Below, piece after piece: positions 43,095 to 53,176 of a stretch of 64,000 nucleotides of DNA. Within the stretch, counting starts at the first letter, position 1; the number at the start of each line of letters is the position of its first letter. This stretch comes from Thermogemmatispora aurantia (GTDB lineage: Bacteria > Chloroflexota > Ktedonobacteria > Ktedonobacterales > Ktedonobacteraceae), in contig NZ_BKZV01000002.1 in the NCBI RefSeq assembly GCF_008974285.1, forward strand, positions 124,001 through 188,000. The letters are read 5' to 3'. Made by a program: the position numbers and the translations under genes. The notes beneath the pieces are model-generated. The model was given only the letters and a program-made list of their open reading frames with translations, was not told the origin of the DNA and searched no databases.

Positions 43095-43135
43095 TGTCAT
43101 CGCCGTATCCGATCTTTGTCGCAATTCTGTCGCAA
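43095..43135 (-). promoter_or_regulatory. Direct repeats, candidate OmpR-family operator
   Basis: TGTCGCAA at 43117-43124 and 43128-43135 (11-bp period), with TGTCATCG at 43095-43102, two periods away. On the operon's strand these read TTGCGACA. Direct repeats one helical turn apart are the usual binding pattern of OmpR/PhoB regulators. The site is upstream of the DUF4870/response-regulator/kinase genes. Confidence 0.5.
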
Positions 43136-43288
43136 CCGCCTGCTAGCGACCACAGCCAGGCGGTGCGCACCACGATGGCGCGGTGAGGGAGACAGGAGCT
43201 GAGCATCAGGACAGCCCAGTCGGAGAGCGGAGGAGGAAAGCGCAGAGCGGAGCGCCGGCGAAGCCGCCAAGAAGCGAGAAGCGAGGCC

Positions 43289-44158
43289 CTAGCGGGGCGG
43301 CCCCCGGCGAATACGGCGGCGCATTGCCTCCAGCGGCCACTGCTGCCAGGTTCCCCAGCGCTCTGGTACGATATTTTCGACCCACCATGTCACCCCGACG
43401 CGGGCGTAGGCGGCCACCAGCGTCCGATCGGCCTCGGGGTCCTCGCCGGAGCTGATCCCGAAATGTACCACCTCAAAGGGACTCGGCTGCGAGCGCTGCT
43501 GCTGCAGAGCGGCCCCAATCTCAGCCATCGTCTCGGCTGAGAGCATGTCAGTCAGAGCCAGATCGCGCCCAATAGGAATGAAACCATCCCAGCGGACCGC
43601 CCGGCGCAGCGGGGCACGATTGGGCCACATCCCGGCCACCCAGATTGGAATACGCGGCTGCTGACGAGGTGGAGGGAGAAAGTGCGCCTCCTGGATGCGG
43701 TAGTAGCGTCCCTCGAAATGGAAAGGCTGACCACTCCACAGCCCGTTGAGGATCGCCAGGCCCTCGTCGAGCATGGCCCCCAGCACCTTCAGGTCCGATG
43801 GCTCCCCCAGGGCCGCAAAATCGAAGTAGCCACCACCCAGGCCCACACCCAGCACCAGACGTCCGTCCGAAAGATGATCGAGCGTCACCGCCTGACGGGC
43901 TACCTCCCAGGGACGGCGTCGCGGCAGCGGCGTCACCAGAGGGCCAAAGCGCAGACGCTGCGTATGCAGAGCAATCGCTGTCAACGCTACCCAGACCTCC
44001 GCCAAGGGATCGTTGGTCGGCGCCAGGGTTGTGCGCGCAATCTGATCCCAGAGAAAAAAGCCGTCCCAGCCGGCAGCCTCCGCCTCCTGGGCCAACTCAC
44101 ACAGCAAACGCACATCAGCGAGGGGGCCAAAATTGGGGAGATGCAGACCATAGAGCAT
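43289..44158 (-). CDS. LLM-class flavin-dependent oxidoreductase
   Basis: A 289-residue TIM-barrel protein of the luciferase-like monooxygenase superfamily, likely using FMN or F420. Visible features are the N-terminal YGLHLPNFGPLADVRLLCELA, the GFFLWDQIA region, LRFGPLVTPLPRRRPWEVARQ and the GRLVLGVGLGGGYFDF loop that contacts the cofactor phosphate. It is shorter than many LLM enzymes. Substrate and cofactor cannot be fixed from sequence. Its gene lies 88 bp downstream of tRNA-His on the same strand. Confidence 0.87.
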   Translation of the reverse strand: MLYGLHLPNFGPLADVRLLCELAQEAEAAGWDGFFLWDQIARTTLAPTNDPLAEVWVALTAIALHTQRLRFGPLVTPLPRRRPWEVARQAVTLDHLSDGRLVLGVGLGGGYFDFAALGEPSDLKVLGAMLDEGLAILNGLWSGQPFHFEGRYYRIQEAHFLPPPRQQPRIPIWVAGMWPNRAPLRRAVRWDGFIPIGRDLALTDMLSAETMAEIGAALQQQRSQPSPFEVVHFGISSGEDPEADRTLVAAYARVGVTWWVENIVPERWGTWQQWPLEAMRRRIRRGPPR

Positions 44159-44245
44159 CGTTCTTCATGTAGAAGCGTTGTCTGAGGCGGCGCAGGCACG
44201 GGTCATGCCCGCGCCTGACAGCCAACGCAAAGCCAATAAAAAAGG

Positions 44246-44319
44246 GGTGACCGATGGGGCTCGAACCCACAACCGCTGGAGCCACAATCCAGAGCTCTAC
44301 CGATTGAGCTACGGCCACC
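44246..44319 (-). tRNA. tRNA-His (anticodon GTG)
   Basis: The cloverleaf is complete: acceptor GTGGCCG with CGGTCAC (one G-U pair), D arm GCTC/GAGC, anticodon stem CTGGA/TCCAG with loop TTGTGGC (anticodon GTG), and T arm GTGGG/CCCAT with loop TTCGAGC. The extra 5' G (position -1, at 44319) opposite discriminator C (44246) is the tRNA-His identity element. The CCA tail is not encoded; a T-run follows at the 3' side, which may act as terminator. Confidence 0.97.
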
Positions 44320-44348
44320 ATGTTGCTTCTTTGATTACGTGCACAGCC

Positions 44349-44377
44349 AGTATAGCGGAGAGTTTGTCGGCTGTCAA
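44349..44377 (-). promoter_or_regulatory. tRNA-His promoter
   Basis: Minus strand perfect TTGACA (44377-44372), 17 bp, TATACT (44354-44349). It is about 30 bp upstream of the tRNA 5' end. Confidence 0.85.
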
Positions 44378-44513
44378 TAGGGCAGCGGCCAAAATCAGGC
44401 GCTGACCTGCAAATACTTACAGGCCAGCGCAGTGCCCACCTCTCTGCTTGTTTGTCAAGGAGAGCCTGACCCGCATAGAGCCAGGAGAGCAGCCCGGCTA
44501 AGCCGCCAACGAG

Positions 44514-45974
44514 CTAAGGGGATACCTCATCAAGGCGGCGCAGGCGCGTGGCCGTCCCGAACTGAGCGATCACCGCCGCTACAATCAGACAGCCCGCGAT
44601 GATCAGGAAGGTACTCAGCGGACCCAGTGTCGGAATCAGGGGCGGAATGACCAGCAGGCCTACACTCCCCCCGAGATGGCCAACGCCATCGACCAGCGCG
44701 AAGCCTGTGGCGCGCGCCCGCGTAGGATAGTGCTCGGTTGACCAGGTGTAGGTCATTGGCACCCAGAGATTGAAGCCGAAAAAGAGCACGATCGAGCCGA
44801 GCACCGCCACCGCGAAATTGCCAGCCCCGCCCAGGGCTATTAGCAAGCAGCCAATCAGGGTGAGCAGGGCCGCCACCGGTAGCCAGTACTTGCGCTCCAA
44901 TAGCTCACCAAAGGCATAGTCGAAGATGGCCACCAGCACGAAGCCCACTGAGCCAATGGCCACGATTAGGCCGGCCTCGGGCGGCGGAAATTTCAGGGCC
45001 GCCAGTAGCGAGGTCAGGCCCGCCGCGATGGCATAGACCGTAATGTAGCCAATGAACCAGACGACGAAGAGAAAGAGCGTGCGCAGCAGATAGAGGCGAT
45101 TGCCAAAGATCTCGACATAGGGTATCCGGCCCGGCTGCGTCTCGACCGGAATCTCGGAAGGCGTGGGTAGCTCGCCAACGCGGGCCAGGGCCTGCGCCTC
45201 CATTTGCGCGACCACGCCTGCCGCCGCCTCGACCCGCCCTTGCGAGATCAACCAGCGCGGCGACTCATGAAGCTGGAAGCGCATGAGGATGCCGATCAGC
45301 GCCAGCAAGGTGCCGATGCCATACATCAGGCGCCAGCCGAAGGTGAAGCCAGGGCCTGCGAGAGCAAAGGGCAGTCCCAGCGGGAAAGCTTCTGGCTGGG
45401 TAGTGAGCAGCAGGCCCAGCCAGACCCCGAGGAAGGCGCCCAGGGAGGACATGATAAAGATTAGCGAGGTATAGCGCGCCCGTCCCCCGCTCGGTGCCAC
45501 TTCATTGATATAGGTATTGACAAGGGCCAGGTCCGCACCAACCCCAATGCCCGTGATGGTGCGTGCAATAATAAAGTTTACATAATCACTGACAAGAGCA
45601 TTGTAGAGCGAGCCTAGCCCGGTGATGACCATCGTGACCAGTAGCATATCGCGCCGCCCGAGGCGGTCCGCCAGGGGACTGAGGATGAGGGTGCCAATCA
45701 CGTAGCCCACCAGGTTGAGCAGCACCGGCAGGCCCAGATAGTTGGCCGCCGATGCAGGGCTACAGCCAGGCACGATCTGGACACAGGTCTGGATGAAGGA
45801 GACGTTGATGTCGAAAATGTCGAAGAAGGTGAAGAGGAAGCCAGCCCCGATGATACCAATGTAGAGATAGGGCAAGGCCCAGATGGGGATACGGTCCAGG
45901 CGCGCTACTACAGCAGCGGCTGTGCTACTGGCACCACTCACGGGCCGCGAGGGCTTGCCTGCTTCGGAAGCCAT
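44514..45974 (-). CDS. MFS transporter, sugar-porter-like
   Basis: A 486-residue transporter with twelve predicted helices. Typical MFS motifs are LSPLADRLGRRDMLL between helices 2 and 3 (A-motif D-R-x-G-R-R), RTITGIGVGADLALV, and the sugar-porter-like LHESPRWLISQGR after helix 6. The ATG at 45974 has a GGGAGGGAGGCAAGT site; an upstream start would add a hydrophobic tail. It resembles proton-coupled aromatic-acid or sugar carriers (PcaK/SP family). The substrate is not determinable. It is divergent from cysE. Confidence 0.88.
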   Translation of the reverse strand: MASEAGKPSRPVSGASSTAAAVVARLDRIPIWALPYLYIGIIGAGFLFTFFDIFDINVSFIQTCVQIVPGCSPASAANYLGLPVLLNLVGYVIGTLILSPLADRLGRRDMLLVTMVITGLGSLYNALVSDYVNFIIARTITGIGVGADLALVNTYINEVAPSGGRARYTSLIFIMSSLGAFLGVWLGLLLTTQPEAFPLGLPFALAGPGFTFGWRLMYGIGTLLALIGILMRFQLHESPRWLISQGRVEAAAGVVAQMEAQALARVGELPTPSEIPVETQPGRIPYVEIFGNRLYLLRTLFLFVVWFIGYITVYAIAAGLTSLLAALKFPPPEAGLIVAIGSVGFVLVAIFDYAFGELLERKYWLPVAALLTLIGCLLIALGGAGNFAVAVLGSIVLFFGFNLWVPMTYTWSTEHYPTRARATGFALVDGVGHLGGSVGLLVIPPLIPTLGPLSTFLIIAGCLIVAAVIAQFGTATRLRRLDEVSP

Positions 45975-46261
45975 ACTTGCCTCCCTCCCTGGCGCAGGCG
46001 CGGCTGTCATTGTCAGCCAGCCAATCAGCCAGAATATATTGAGCAACGCTGCTACAATCCGTTCATTCTGGCCCGATGAGGTATGTTCCGCCGGCCCGAT
46101 GATCTATGAGCAAGCAGCCTGTTTTAGACAATTGTACCTGTGCTTCTCCCTCGCTGTCAAGGGAGGGAGCGGCAAGCAGAGAGACAAGAGGCAGTCTGGT
46201 TGTCTTTTTCTCCTTTCCTGGGCATGCCTGGACGCAGGCACCACTGGCAACAGGAGAAGAC

Positions 46262-46290
46262 TTGACATCGGTCTGGTCGTGCCATACACT
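46262..46290 (+). promoter_or_regulatory. Predicted cysE promoter
   Basis: TTGACA (46262-46267), 17 bp, TACACT (46285-46290), about 60 bp upstream of the chosen start. Confidence 0.7.
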
Positions 46291-46354
46291 CCAAACAAAG
46301 GCGCTAGTAGAGCAAACAGGCCGGTTCTTTGTAGCAGAAAGGGCACGTGGCTAC

Positions 46355-47071
46355 ATGGTTCATCACACGTCAGAGGAGATCAAGAGCAACCAGGTCAGGG
46401 AGGGGGAAACCGATCTCTCTCAGTTGCCGGAAGTACCGCCTGGCATGCTGATTCCGGCCCCCAGCAGCACGCCACGCAAGCGGACGCGCTGGCCGGATGC
46501 CATCGATGTGATCTTTGAGAAAGATCCTGCCTGTAACAATATTTTTGAGGCGTTGCTCTACCAGGGGCTGTGGGCCATCTTCTTTCACCGCATCGCGCAT
46601 TTTCTCTATAATTTGCATATCCCTGTCATTCCTCGCCTGATCTCGCAGTTCGCGCGCCTCGTCACCGGTGGCATCGAGATTCATCCGGGCGCCAAGATCG
46701 GGAAGCGTTTCTTTATCGATCACGGCGCTGGCGTGGTGATCGGCGAGACTGCCGAGATCGGCAACAATGTCATGCTCTATCACCAGGTGACGCTCGGCGC
46801 CACCGGCTGGTGGCGTCCAGGTCCTGGGCGCAAGCAGAAGCGCCATCCAACCATCGAGGATGATGTGACGATCGGCGTGGGGGCCGCTATTCTGGGGCCA
46901 ATTACGATCGGGCGTGGAAGCAAGATCGGCGCCATGGCCCTGGTACTCGAATCGGTGCCGCCCAATTCCGTGGTGGCAGCCAAGCCAGCTGAGCTGCTGG
47001 TGAAGAGTGGCGAGCCCCTGGCCAAGCACGAGGAACTAACCCAGGGTTGGGAGATGGATTATCAGATTTAA
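46355..47071 (+). CDS. cysE: Serine O-acetyltransferase
   Basis: A 238-residue CysE: transfers acetyl from acetyl-CoA to serine, the first step of cysteine biosynthesis. The left-handed beta-helix hexapeptides run through [28 protein letters not shown], with the catalytic His in DHGAGVVIG and the late [18 protein letters not shown]. An insert containing [16 protein letters not shown] is typical of the family (the short plant/bacterial SAT form). The ATG at 46355 fits the promoter at 46262-46290 and family length; about 80 upstream codons are not conserved. No cysK is adjacent. Confidence 0.93.
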   Translation: MVHHTSEEIKSNQVREGETDLSQLPEVPPGMLIPAPSSTPRKRTRWPDAIDVIFEKDPACNNIFEALLYQGLWAIFFHRIAHFLYNLHIPVIPRLISQFARLVTGGIEIHPGAKIGKRFFIDHGAGVVIGETAEIGNNVMLYHQVTLGATGWWRPGPGRKQKRHPTIEDDVTIGVGAAILGPITIGRGSKIGAMALVLESVPPNSVVAAKPAELLVKSGEPLAKHEELTQGWEMDYQI

Positions 47072-47359
47072 GTTCGACCGCGAGCAGTGCGCCTGGTCAG
47101 GTCTGGTCTGCCGCCTATCCGACCAATCGGCTGACCGTCCTGGCTCACTTGGCCAGACCGGCCAGGCAGTCTCGCTACGAAAACAGGCTCTCTCTCCCTG
47201 TTGCAGCGGGCGGGCCTGGCCTGGCACCCGCGGCCCGCCCGCGTTCTTCCTTCCTCCCTCCCTCTTCCGCTCCCCGGGCCGGGTCGCTGTGACTCCCGAT
47301 CCTGGCACCCTGACCAGCCGTGGCATCACATCAACCACGCAGACCGTTCACCGTTCACC

Positions 47360-48316
47360 TTAGCCGTCGCTGGCGCTTTCCTCCCCATAGCTGGCCAGGG
47401 TTTCAATCAGCAGCTCCCAGAAACGGGGCGCATCGAGGCCGTAACCAACGCAGGCGTTGGCCCGTCGGCCCAGCACCCCATAGACATCGCAGACGGTTCG
47501 CCCTAGGGTGTACTCGCCGCGCGTCTCGATAGCAACGTACATGCTGTGCTGGCTGACGAGGGTCGGATCAATCAGAGCCGCTACTGCACAGGGATCATGC
47601 ACCGGCGGCGCCGTGAAGCCAAAGACCTGACGATAGGTGTTTCCAAAGAATTCGAGCAACTGGCAGACGAAGGACGGCACAGGACGCCCAAGGGCGCGCA
47701 GGCGCTCAAGGATCGCCGGGGTGGCTAGAGCCTGATGGGTGACTTCCAGCGGGATCATAGTGATCGGGCAGCCGCTGTTAAAGACGATGGCCGCCGCCTC
47801 GGGATCGAAGTAGATGTTGAATTCGGCGGCAGGGCTGACATTTCCCAGGCCAATGGCGCCGCCCATCAAATAGAGACCTTTGAGGCGCGAGAGAATGGCA
47901 GGCTCGCGCGTGATGGCACTGGCCACATTGGTGAGCGGTCCCGTGGCCACAAGCACCACATCGTCCGTGCTGCGCACCAGATCGATGATGAGATCGACGG
48001 CATGCTCGGGCACCGCTTCCCGCTCGGGCTGTGGCAGGGCCGGCCCATCAAGACCCGACTCGCCGTGAATATCTGAGGCATAACGCGCCTCCCGCACGAG
48101 CGGCTGCGCCATGCCTCTGGCTACCGGTACATCACGGATGTGTGCCAGAGTGCAGACGCTGAGTGCGTTGCGCGTGGTCTTTTCCAGCGTCTGATTGCCG
48201 GCCACCGTGGTGATAGCCAGCAGCTCCAGCCCCGGGTGACGCGCCGCCAGCAGCAAGGCGATCGCGTCGTCATGCCCCGGGTCGCAGTCGAGGATGATCT
48301 TCTGCTTCTTCTCCAT
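47360..48316 (-). CDS. Ribonucleoside hydrolase (inosine-uridine-preferring type)
   Basis: A 318-residue nucleoside N-ribohydrolase. The calcium-binding signature ILDCDPGHDDAIALLLA is near the N-terminus. Later family motifs are TVAGNQTLEKTTRNAL, VATGPLTNVASAI, LMGGAIG with an Asn-rich NIYFDPEAAAIVF loop, and PPVHDPCAVAAL with the catalytic His-Asp region. It hydrolyses purine or pyrimidine nucleosides to base plus ribose. It is divergent from the phosphofructokinase/phosphopentomutase operon, which would consume the ribose side. Confidence 0.93.
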   Translation of the reverse strand: MEKKQKIILDCDPGHDDAIALLLAARHPGLELLAITTVAGNQTLEKTTRNALSVCTLAHIRDVPVARGMAQPLVREARYASDIHGESGLDGPALPQPEREAVPEHAVDLIIDLVRSTDDVVLVATGPLTNVASAITREPAILSRLKGLYLMGGAIGLGNVSPAAEFNIYFDPEAAAIVFNSGCPITMIPLEVTHQALATPAILERLRALGRPVPSFVCQLLEFFGNTYRQVFGFTAPPVHDPCAVAALIDPTLVSQHSMYVAIETRGEYTLGRTVCDVYGVLGRRANACVGYGLDAPRFWELLIETLASYGEESASDG

Positions 48317-48617
48317 CGCAGTTCCCCTCTCTGTCCTATCGCAAAGGCGCGCTCTTCTTCGTCGCGTCGACCGACCACAGGAGAGCGAAAGCGTTCGTTC
48401 GGCTCGCTCAGCGTCACTCTCACATCACAGGAGCAGCTCCAGGACGCTGAGCGGCTGCCGCTTCCTTCCTCCTGCTGCGGCGGACAGAACGATTGTACCA
48501 CTTCCTCCAACAAAGGAGCGGAGTTAGACGGGAGCGAGTGGAGCTGGCCGCCTCGGCCTGCCTGCCCTCCAGCCCGTCGCCCATCTGGGAAGAGTATCTT
48601 TCGCGCGTTCCTCTTGC

Positions 48618-48623
48618 TATAAT
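48618..48623 (+). promoter_or_regulatory. Extended -10 promoter before the phosphofructokinase operon
   Basis: TTGCTATAAT: a perfect TATAAT at 48618-48623 with the TG-N extension. A convincing -35 is not seen at 17-18 bp (TATCTT-like). It is 41 bp before the start codon used here. The rest of the 348-bp gap 48317-48664 holds no gene. Confidence 0.55.
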
Positions 48624-48664
48624 GGCCGCAGAACAACTCGTTTTGGGGGGTTTGCTTGACGAAG

Positions 48665-49861
48665 ATGGCCCGCGCCAACCTGCTCATCGGCCAGTCGGGA
48701 GGCGCCACCGCTGTGATCAACGCCAGCCTGGTTGGAGCTGTGGAGACCGCGCTGGCGAGTGAGCGGGTGGCCAATGTCTATGGCATGCTCCACGGCATCG
48801 AGGGCTTCCTCAAAGAGGAGCTGATCGACCTGAGCCGCCAACCGGCAGAGCTGTGGCCACGCCTGCGCGAGACGCCTTCTGCGGCCCTGGGAACCTGCCG
48901 CTACCGGCTGCGCGATGAGGACCTGGAGCATGCTTTAGCGCTGCTGCGCCGCTATGAGATCCGCTATCTGCTCTACATCGGCGGTAACGATTCAGCCGAC
49001 ACGCTTCATCGCCTGGCTCTCGCCGCCCAAGATCGCGGCTACGAGCTGCAGGCGATCAGCATTCCCAAAACCATTGACAACGACCTGCCACTGACCGATC
49101 ACTGTCCCGGCTACGGCAGCGCCGCCCGCTTCATTGCCCTGGCGACACTCGATTCAAGCCTTAACACGTCCTCTATTCCCTGGCACTATCCTGTCAAGAT
49201 TATCGAGACAATGGGGCGCGATGCTGGCTGGCTGGCCGCAGCTTCGGCGCTGCTCAAGGAGGACGAGAGCGATCCGCCGCACCTGATCCTGGTGCCCGAG
49301 CGTCCTTTCCGCCAGAGCGAGTTTCTGGCTCGTGTCGAGGCCATCCAGCGCCGCCTGGGCTACGTCGTCATCGTGGTGGCCGAAACGGTCCGCGACGAGA
49401 GTGGGCGCCCGCTGGGCAGCCTGGGCGCTTTGGGAGTCGACGCCTTTGGCCATCCCTTGCTGAGCGGCGCAGCCCAATATCTGGTAGAATCAGTCAGAAG
49501 CCAGCTCGGTCTGCGGGCACGCTTCGATAAGCCCGGCGATTTGCAGCGCATGGCCAGCGCCTACGTCTCGCCGGTCGATCGCGCGGAGGCGCTGCTGGTT
49601 GGACGCCAGGCTGTCCTGGCCGTGCTTGCAGGGGAGAGCGACCAGATGATAACCTTGCAGCGCGAGGAGGGACCTGTCTATGGCTGCACGACCGGCCTGG
49701 CCCCGCTGGCCTCTATCGCCAATGAGAAGCGCTGTCTGCCAGCCGAGTATCTCGATGAAAGCGGTACGATGATCACAGAAGCATTTCGCGACTATGCGCT
49801 GCCATTGCTGGGTGAGCTTCCACCGCGCTATGCGCAGCTTGCGCCCATAAAGGTCAGGTGA
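48665..49861 (+). CDS. 6-phosphofructokinase, pyrophosphate-dependent type
   Basis: A 398-residue phosphofructokinase. Gly-rich [12 protein letters not shown] begins the fold. The phosphoryl-donor motif reads [10 protein letters not shown], with Asp109 where ATP enzymes have Gly. The next motif is [11 protein letters not shown], with Lys135 where ATP enzymes have Gly. Both changes are the accepted hallmarks of PPi-dependent PFKs. The reaction is reversible: fructose 6-phosphate + PPi to fructose 1,6-bisphosphate + Pi. A TTG nine bases earlier, behind GGGGGG, is a competing start. It heads an operon with deoB, a GNAT and a phosphohexomutase. Confidence 0.92.
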   Translation: MARANLLIGQSGGATAVINASLVGAVETALASERVANVYGMLHGIEGFLKEELIDLSRQPAELWPRLRETPSAALGTCRYRLRDEDLEHALALLRRYEIRYLLYIGGNDSADTLHRLALAAQDRGYELQAISIPKTIDNDLPLTDHCPGYGSAARFIALATLDSSLNTSSIPWHYPVKIIETMGRDAGWLAAASALLKEDESDPPHLILVPERPFRQSEFLARVEAIQRRLGYVVIVVAETVRDESGRPLGSLGALGVDAFGHPLLSGAAQYLVESVRSQLGLRARFDKPGDLQRMASAYVSPVDRAEALLVGRQAVLAVLAGESDQMITLQREEGPVYGCTTGLAPLASIANEKRCLPAEYLDESGTMITEAFRDYALPLLGELPPRYAQLAPIKVR

Positions 49862-49871
49862 AGGAAAGACA

Positions 49872-51053
49872 ATGGGGTCACTGAAACGCGCAATTCTGGT
49901 CGTACTGGACGGCGTTGGAGCTGGAGCCAATCCTGATGCCGCGGCCTACGGCGATGAAGGCGCCAGTTCGTTAGAACACTGCGCCCAGGCCGTCGGCGGG
50001 CTGGAGCTACCCAACCTGGGTCGGGCCGGCCTCGGCAACATCACACCGATCCTGGGCACGCCGCCACGGGCCGACGCCGATGGCTCGTGGGGCCGCATGA
50101 GCGAGCAGGGAGCCGGCAAGGACAGCACAACCGGCCACTGGGAAATCGCCGGGCTGATCCTGCGCCAGCCCTTCCCAACCTATCCACATGGTTTTCCGCC
50201 CGAGCTGATCGCTCGCTTCGAGGCAGCTATTGGGCGCAAGGTCCTGGGCAACAAGCCGGCCTCGGGCACCGAGATCATCAAGGAGCTGGGCGAGGAACAT
50301 CTGCGCACCGGCTACCCAATCGTTTATACCTCAGCCGACAGCGTCTTCCAGATCGCCGCTCACCAGGATGTGATTCCCCTGGAGGAGCTGTATCGTCTCT
50401 GTCAGATCGCCCGCTCGTTGCTGGTGGGCGAGCACGCCGTGGGGCGCGTCATCGCTCGCCCTTTCACTGGTACGCCCGGCCACTTCGTGCGCACCGAGCA
50501 CCGGCGCGACTTCTCGCTGCCCCCCACCGGCCCTACCCTCCTCGATCATCTGCAGGCCCGCGGCTACGCTGTCATCGGCCTCGGCAAGATCGAGGATCTT
50601 TTTGCCGGGCGGGGCCTGACTGCCAGCGAGCACACTGAGACCAATCGCGCTGGCATGGAGGCCGCGCTGCGCTGGCTAGAGCGCGATTTTACTGGTCTGC
50701 TCTTTGTCAACCTGGTCGAATTCGACCAGCTGTGGGGCCACCGGCGCGATAGCCACGGCTACGCCCAGGCGCTGCGCGAGGTCGACCGCTGGTTCGGCGT
50801 CGTGCGCCAGCGCCTCCAGCCGGGCGACGCCCTCTTCTTCACCGGTGACCACGGCGTTGATCCGACCTATCGCGGTACCGACCATACGCGCGAACAGGTA
50901 CCGCTGCTGGCCTATGGACCAGCCGTGCGCCCTGGCCTCGACCTGGGGGTGCGCTCCACCTTCGCCGATGTAGGACAGACCATCGCTCAGGCCTTCGGCG
51001 TTGAGCCGCTGGCCGCCGGCACCAGCTTTGCACAGGAACTGGGACTGCTATGA
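49872..51053 (+). CDS. deoB: Phosphopentomutase
   Basis: A 393-residue phosphopentomutase of the alkaline-phosphatase superfamily, interconverting ribose or deoxyribose 1- and 5-phosphates. Metal-site motifs are [14 protein letters not shown] (Asp), [13 protein letters not shown] with the phospho-acceptor Thr, and the C-terminal [25 protein letters not shown]. It is ten bases after the phosphofructokinase stop, with an AAGGAAAGACA site, and overlaps the next gene by four bases. Its products link to deoC and to transketolase elsewhere in the window. Confidence 0.95.
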   Translation: MGSLKRAILVVLDGVGAGANPDAAAYGDEGASSLEHCAQAVGGLELPNLGRAGLGNITPILGTPPRADADGSWGRMSEQGAGKDSTTGHWEIAGLILRQPFPTYPHGFPPELIARFEAAIGRKVLGNKPASGTEIIKELGEEHLRTGYPIVYTSADSVFQIAAHQDVIPLEELYRLCQIARSLLVGEHAVGRVIARPFTGTPGHFVRTEHRRDFSLPPTGPTLLDHLQARGYAVIGLGKIEDLFAGRGLTASEHTETNRAGMEAALRWLERDFTGLLFVNLVEFDQLWGHRRDSHGYAQALREVDRWFGVVRQRLQPGDALFFTGDHGVDPTYRGTDHTREQVPLLAYGPAVRPGLDLGVRSTFADVGQTIAQAFGVEPLAAGTSFAQELGLL

Positions 51054-51613
51054 CCGATCGACAACTGCGTAACGATTCCTATCCGCTACTGCATGGGGAG
51101 CGCGTCTATCTGCGCCGCCCACAGCAGAGCGACGCTCCCCTGGTCTTCGCCTGGGAGCGCGATGACGAGGTGTGGCGCTATGACCCCCATCGGCCCTACT
51201 CGGAGACCCTGGAGGAGTTTTTGCCGATCTTCGAGCGCAATTACGTGATAGGCAATGGACGCCAGTTCTGGTTTATCATAGAGGACGAGCATCACGTTCC
51301 TATCGGCACCATCACCTACTTCAATCTGGATTATCGCCTGCGTCAGGCCGAGGTCGGCCTCGGCCTCGGCGAGAAGAGCCGCTGGGGCCAGGGCTACGGT
51401 CCGGAGGCCATCCGTACGCTGGTTCGCTATCTCTTTGAGACGCTCGGCCTGGTGCGCGTCTACGCCGAAACAGCCCAGGCCAATCAACCTGCCAGACGGG
51501 CCTTTGCCAAGGCTGGCTTCACGGAAGTCGGCCAGATCTTCGATCCGCGCAGCACCGGGGCCCCTTGGGTGCTGCTGGAAATTGTTAAAACAGAGGAAAC
51601 CGCTGCCTCATGA
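51050..51613 (+). CDS. GNAT N-acetyltransferase, RimJ/RimL-like
   Basis: A 187-residue acetyltransferase. The acetyl-CoA-binding motif A is [20 protein letters not shown] (Q/R-x-x-G-x-G/A), followed by [19 protein letters not shown], as in ribosomal-protein alanine acetyltransferases and antibiotic acetyltransferases. It overlaps deoB (ATGA at 51050-51053) and manB (51610-51613), so translation of the three genes is coupled. Its substrate is unknown; the coupling suggests a role tied to nucleotide or sugar-phosphate flux, such as enzyme acetylation (inference). Confidence 0.88.
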   Translation: MTDRQLRNDSYPLLHGERVYLRRPQQSDAPLVFAWERDDEVWRYDPHRPYSETLEEFLPIFERNYVIGNGRQFWFIIEDEHHVPIGTITYFNLDYRLRQAEVGLGLGEKSRWGQGYGPEAIRTLVRYLFETLGLVRVYAETAQANQPARRAFAKAGFTEVGQIFDPRSTGAPWVLLEIVKTEETAAS

Positions 51614-52980
51614 GTACAACACCGACTTCTCAGAGACCAATAGATCCAGGCATCTTTAAAGCTTACGACGTGCGCGGGATCTATGGCCGCGACCTGACCG
51701 ACGAGGCGGCCTATATCATCGGGCGAGCAGCCGCCCTCTATCTGGCGGTGCCGGAGATCGCCGTTGGGCGTGATATGCGCCTCTCGTCGCCGGCTCTGGC
51801 CGCGGCCCTGATCCGTGGCATTACCGACCAGGGCGTCAACGCCATCGAGCTGGGACTGACCACCACTGACGAACTCTACTTCGCCGTGGGCAAGTTCAAC
51901 TATCCAGCAGGCGTGATGATCACTGCCTCTCATAACCCAGGCGAGTACAATGGCATGAAATTCTGTCGGGCCCAGGCGGCCCCGATCAGCCTGGATACCG
52001 GTCTGGCCGAGATCCGCGATCTGGCGCTGCGTGGCCAGTTCCCCGAGCCGGAGCGCAAGGGCCAGGTTATCCAGCGCGACGTGACCGATGACTACGTGGC
52101 GCATGCCCTCTCTTTCATCGACGTGAGCAAGATCAGGCCCCTGAAGGTGGTCATCGATGCCGGCAATGGCATGGCCGGCCTGATCATGCCGCGCGTCTTC
52201 CAGCATCTGCCCTGCGAGCTGATCCCGCTCTACTTCGAGCTGGATGGCCACTTCCCAAACCATCCGGCCAGTCCAATTGAGCCGGAAAACATGATCGATG
52301 TGCAGCGCAAGGTCCGCGAGGTAGGGGCCGATCTGGGCGCGGCTTTCGATGGCGATGCCGATCGCATGTTCCCCGTCGACGAGCAGGGCAACGTCATCGA
52401 CGGCTCAATGGTGACAGCTCTGGTAGCTCAAAGTCTCCTGCGCAAGCATCCCGGGTCGACCATTCTCTACAACCTGATTGTCTCGCGTAGCGTGCCCGAG
52501 TTGATCGAGCGCCTGGGTGGGAAAGCGGTGCGCACGCGCGTGGGGCATTCCTACATCAAGGCCCAGATGCGTGAGCTAAACGCCATCTTCGGCGGTGAGC
52601 ACTCGGGCCATTTCTACTTCCGCGACAACTGGTTCGCCGATTCCGGCTTGATCGCCTTCCTGCTGCTGCTCGAACTGGTCTCCATCGAGAATAAGCCGCT
52701 CTCGGAGCTGATCCGGCCACTCAATACGCGCGTGCGCAGCGGGGAGATCAACAGCCGCGTCAGCGATGTCCAGGGGAAACTAGAGGCCCTGGTCGAGCGC
52801 TATGGCCCACAAGCGCGCTCGGTCGATCGGCTCGACGGCATCACCCTCGATTTCGGCGACTGGTGGTTCAATGTGCGTCCTTCGAATACGGAGCCGCTCC
52901 TGCGCTTGAATGTGGAGGCCAACACGCGCGAGCTGATGGAAGCCAAGCGCGATGAGCTGCTGGCCTTTATCCGTTCCTAA
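51610..52980 (+). CDS. Phosphomannomutase/phosphoglucomutase
   Basis: A 456-residue alpha-D-phosphohexomutase. The phosphoserine loop is TASHNPGEYNG, the metal loop FDGDADRMFPVD, the sugar-binding loop GGEHSGHFYF and the phosphate-binding loop RPSNTEPLLRLNVEA, all intact. It converts mannose or glucose 6-phosphate to the 1-phosphate for nucleotide sugars. Its start overlaps the GNAT stop by four bases. Family specificity (mannose or glucose) cannot be resolved from sequence here. A hairpin at 53079-53110 may end the operon. Confidence 0.94.
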   Translation: MSTTPTSQRPIDPGIFKAYDVRGIYGRDLTDEAAYIIGRAAALYLAVPEIAVGRDMRLSSPALAAALIRGITDQGVNAIELGLTTTDELYFAVGKFNYPAGVMITASHNPGEYNGMKFCRAQAAPISLDTGLAEIRDLALRGQFPEPERKGQVIQRDVTDDYVAHALSFIDVSKIRPLKVVIDAGNGMAGLIMPRVFQHLPCELIPLYFELDGHFPNHPASPIEPENMIDVQRKVREVGADLGAAFDGDADRMFPVDEQGNVIDGSMVTALVAQSLLRKHPGSTILYNLIVSRSVPELIERLGGKAVRTRVGHSYIKAQMRELNAIFGGEHSGHFYFRDNWFADSGLIAFLLLLELVSIENKPLSELIRPLNTRVRSGEINSRVSDVQGKLEALVERYGPQARSVDRLDGITLDFGDWWFNVRPSNTEPLLRLNVEANTRELMEAKRDELLAFIRS

Positions 52981-53078
52981 AGGCCGCTGACGAGCCAGGG
53001 CCAGCCTGACAGAACAGTAACAAAGAGGCCGGCGTGAACCGCTCCTTTCCGGCTAGAGCGAAGCGCCAGCCAGCCCAG

Positions 53079-53110
53079 GCAAGCCGCCCCCGCTTGATAG
53101 GGCGGCTTGC
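53079..53110. terminator. Hairpin after the phosphohexomutase operon
   Basis: GCAAGCCGCC (53079-53088) pairs with GGCGGCTTGC (53101-53110), extended by one C-G pair. It lies between convergent genes and may act in both directions; the T-run is poor. Confidence 0.6.
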
Positions 53111-53176
53111 ACTTTCGCTACAAACTCGGGCTGGGCCGGGCGGAGGCGGGCAACGACTCCCGTTGAGCAGTCCCTG

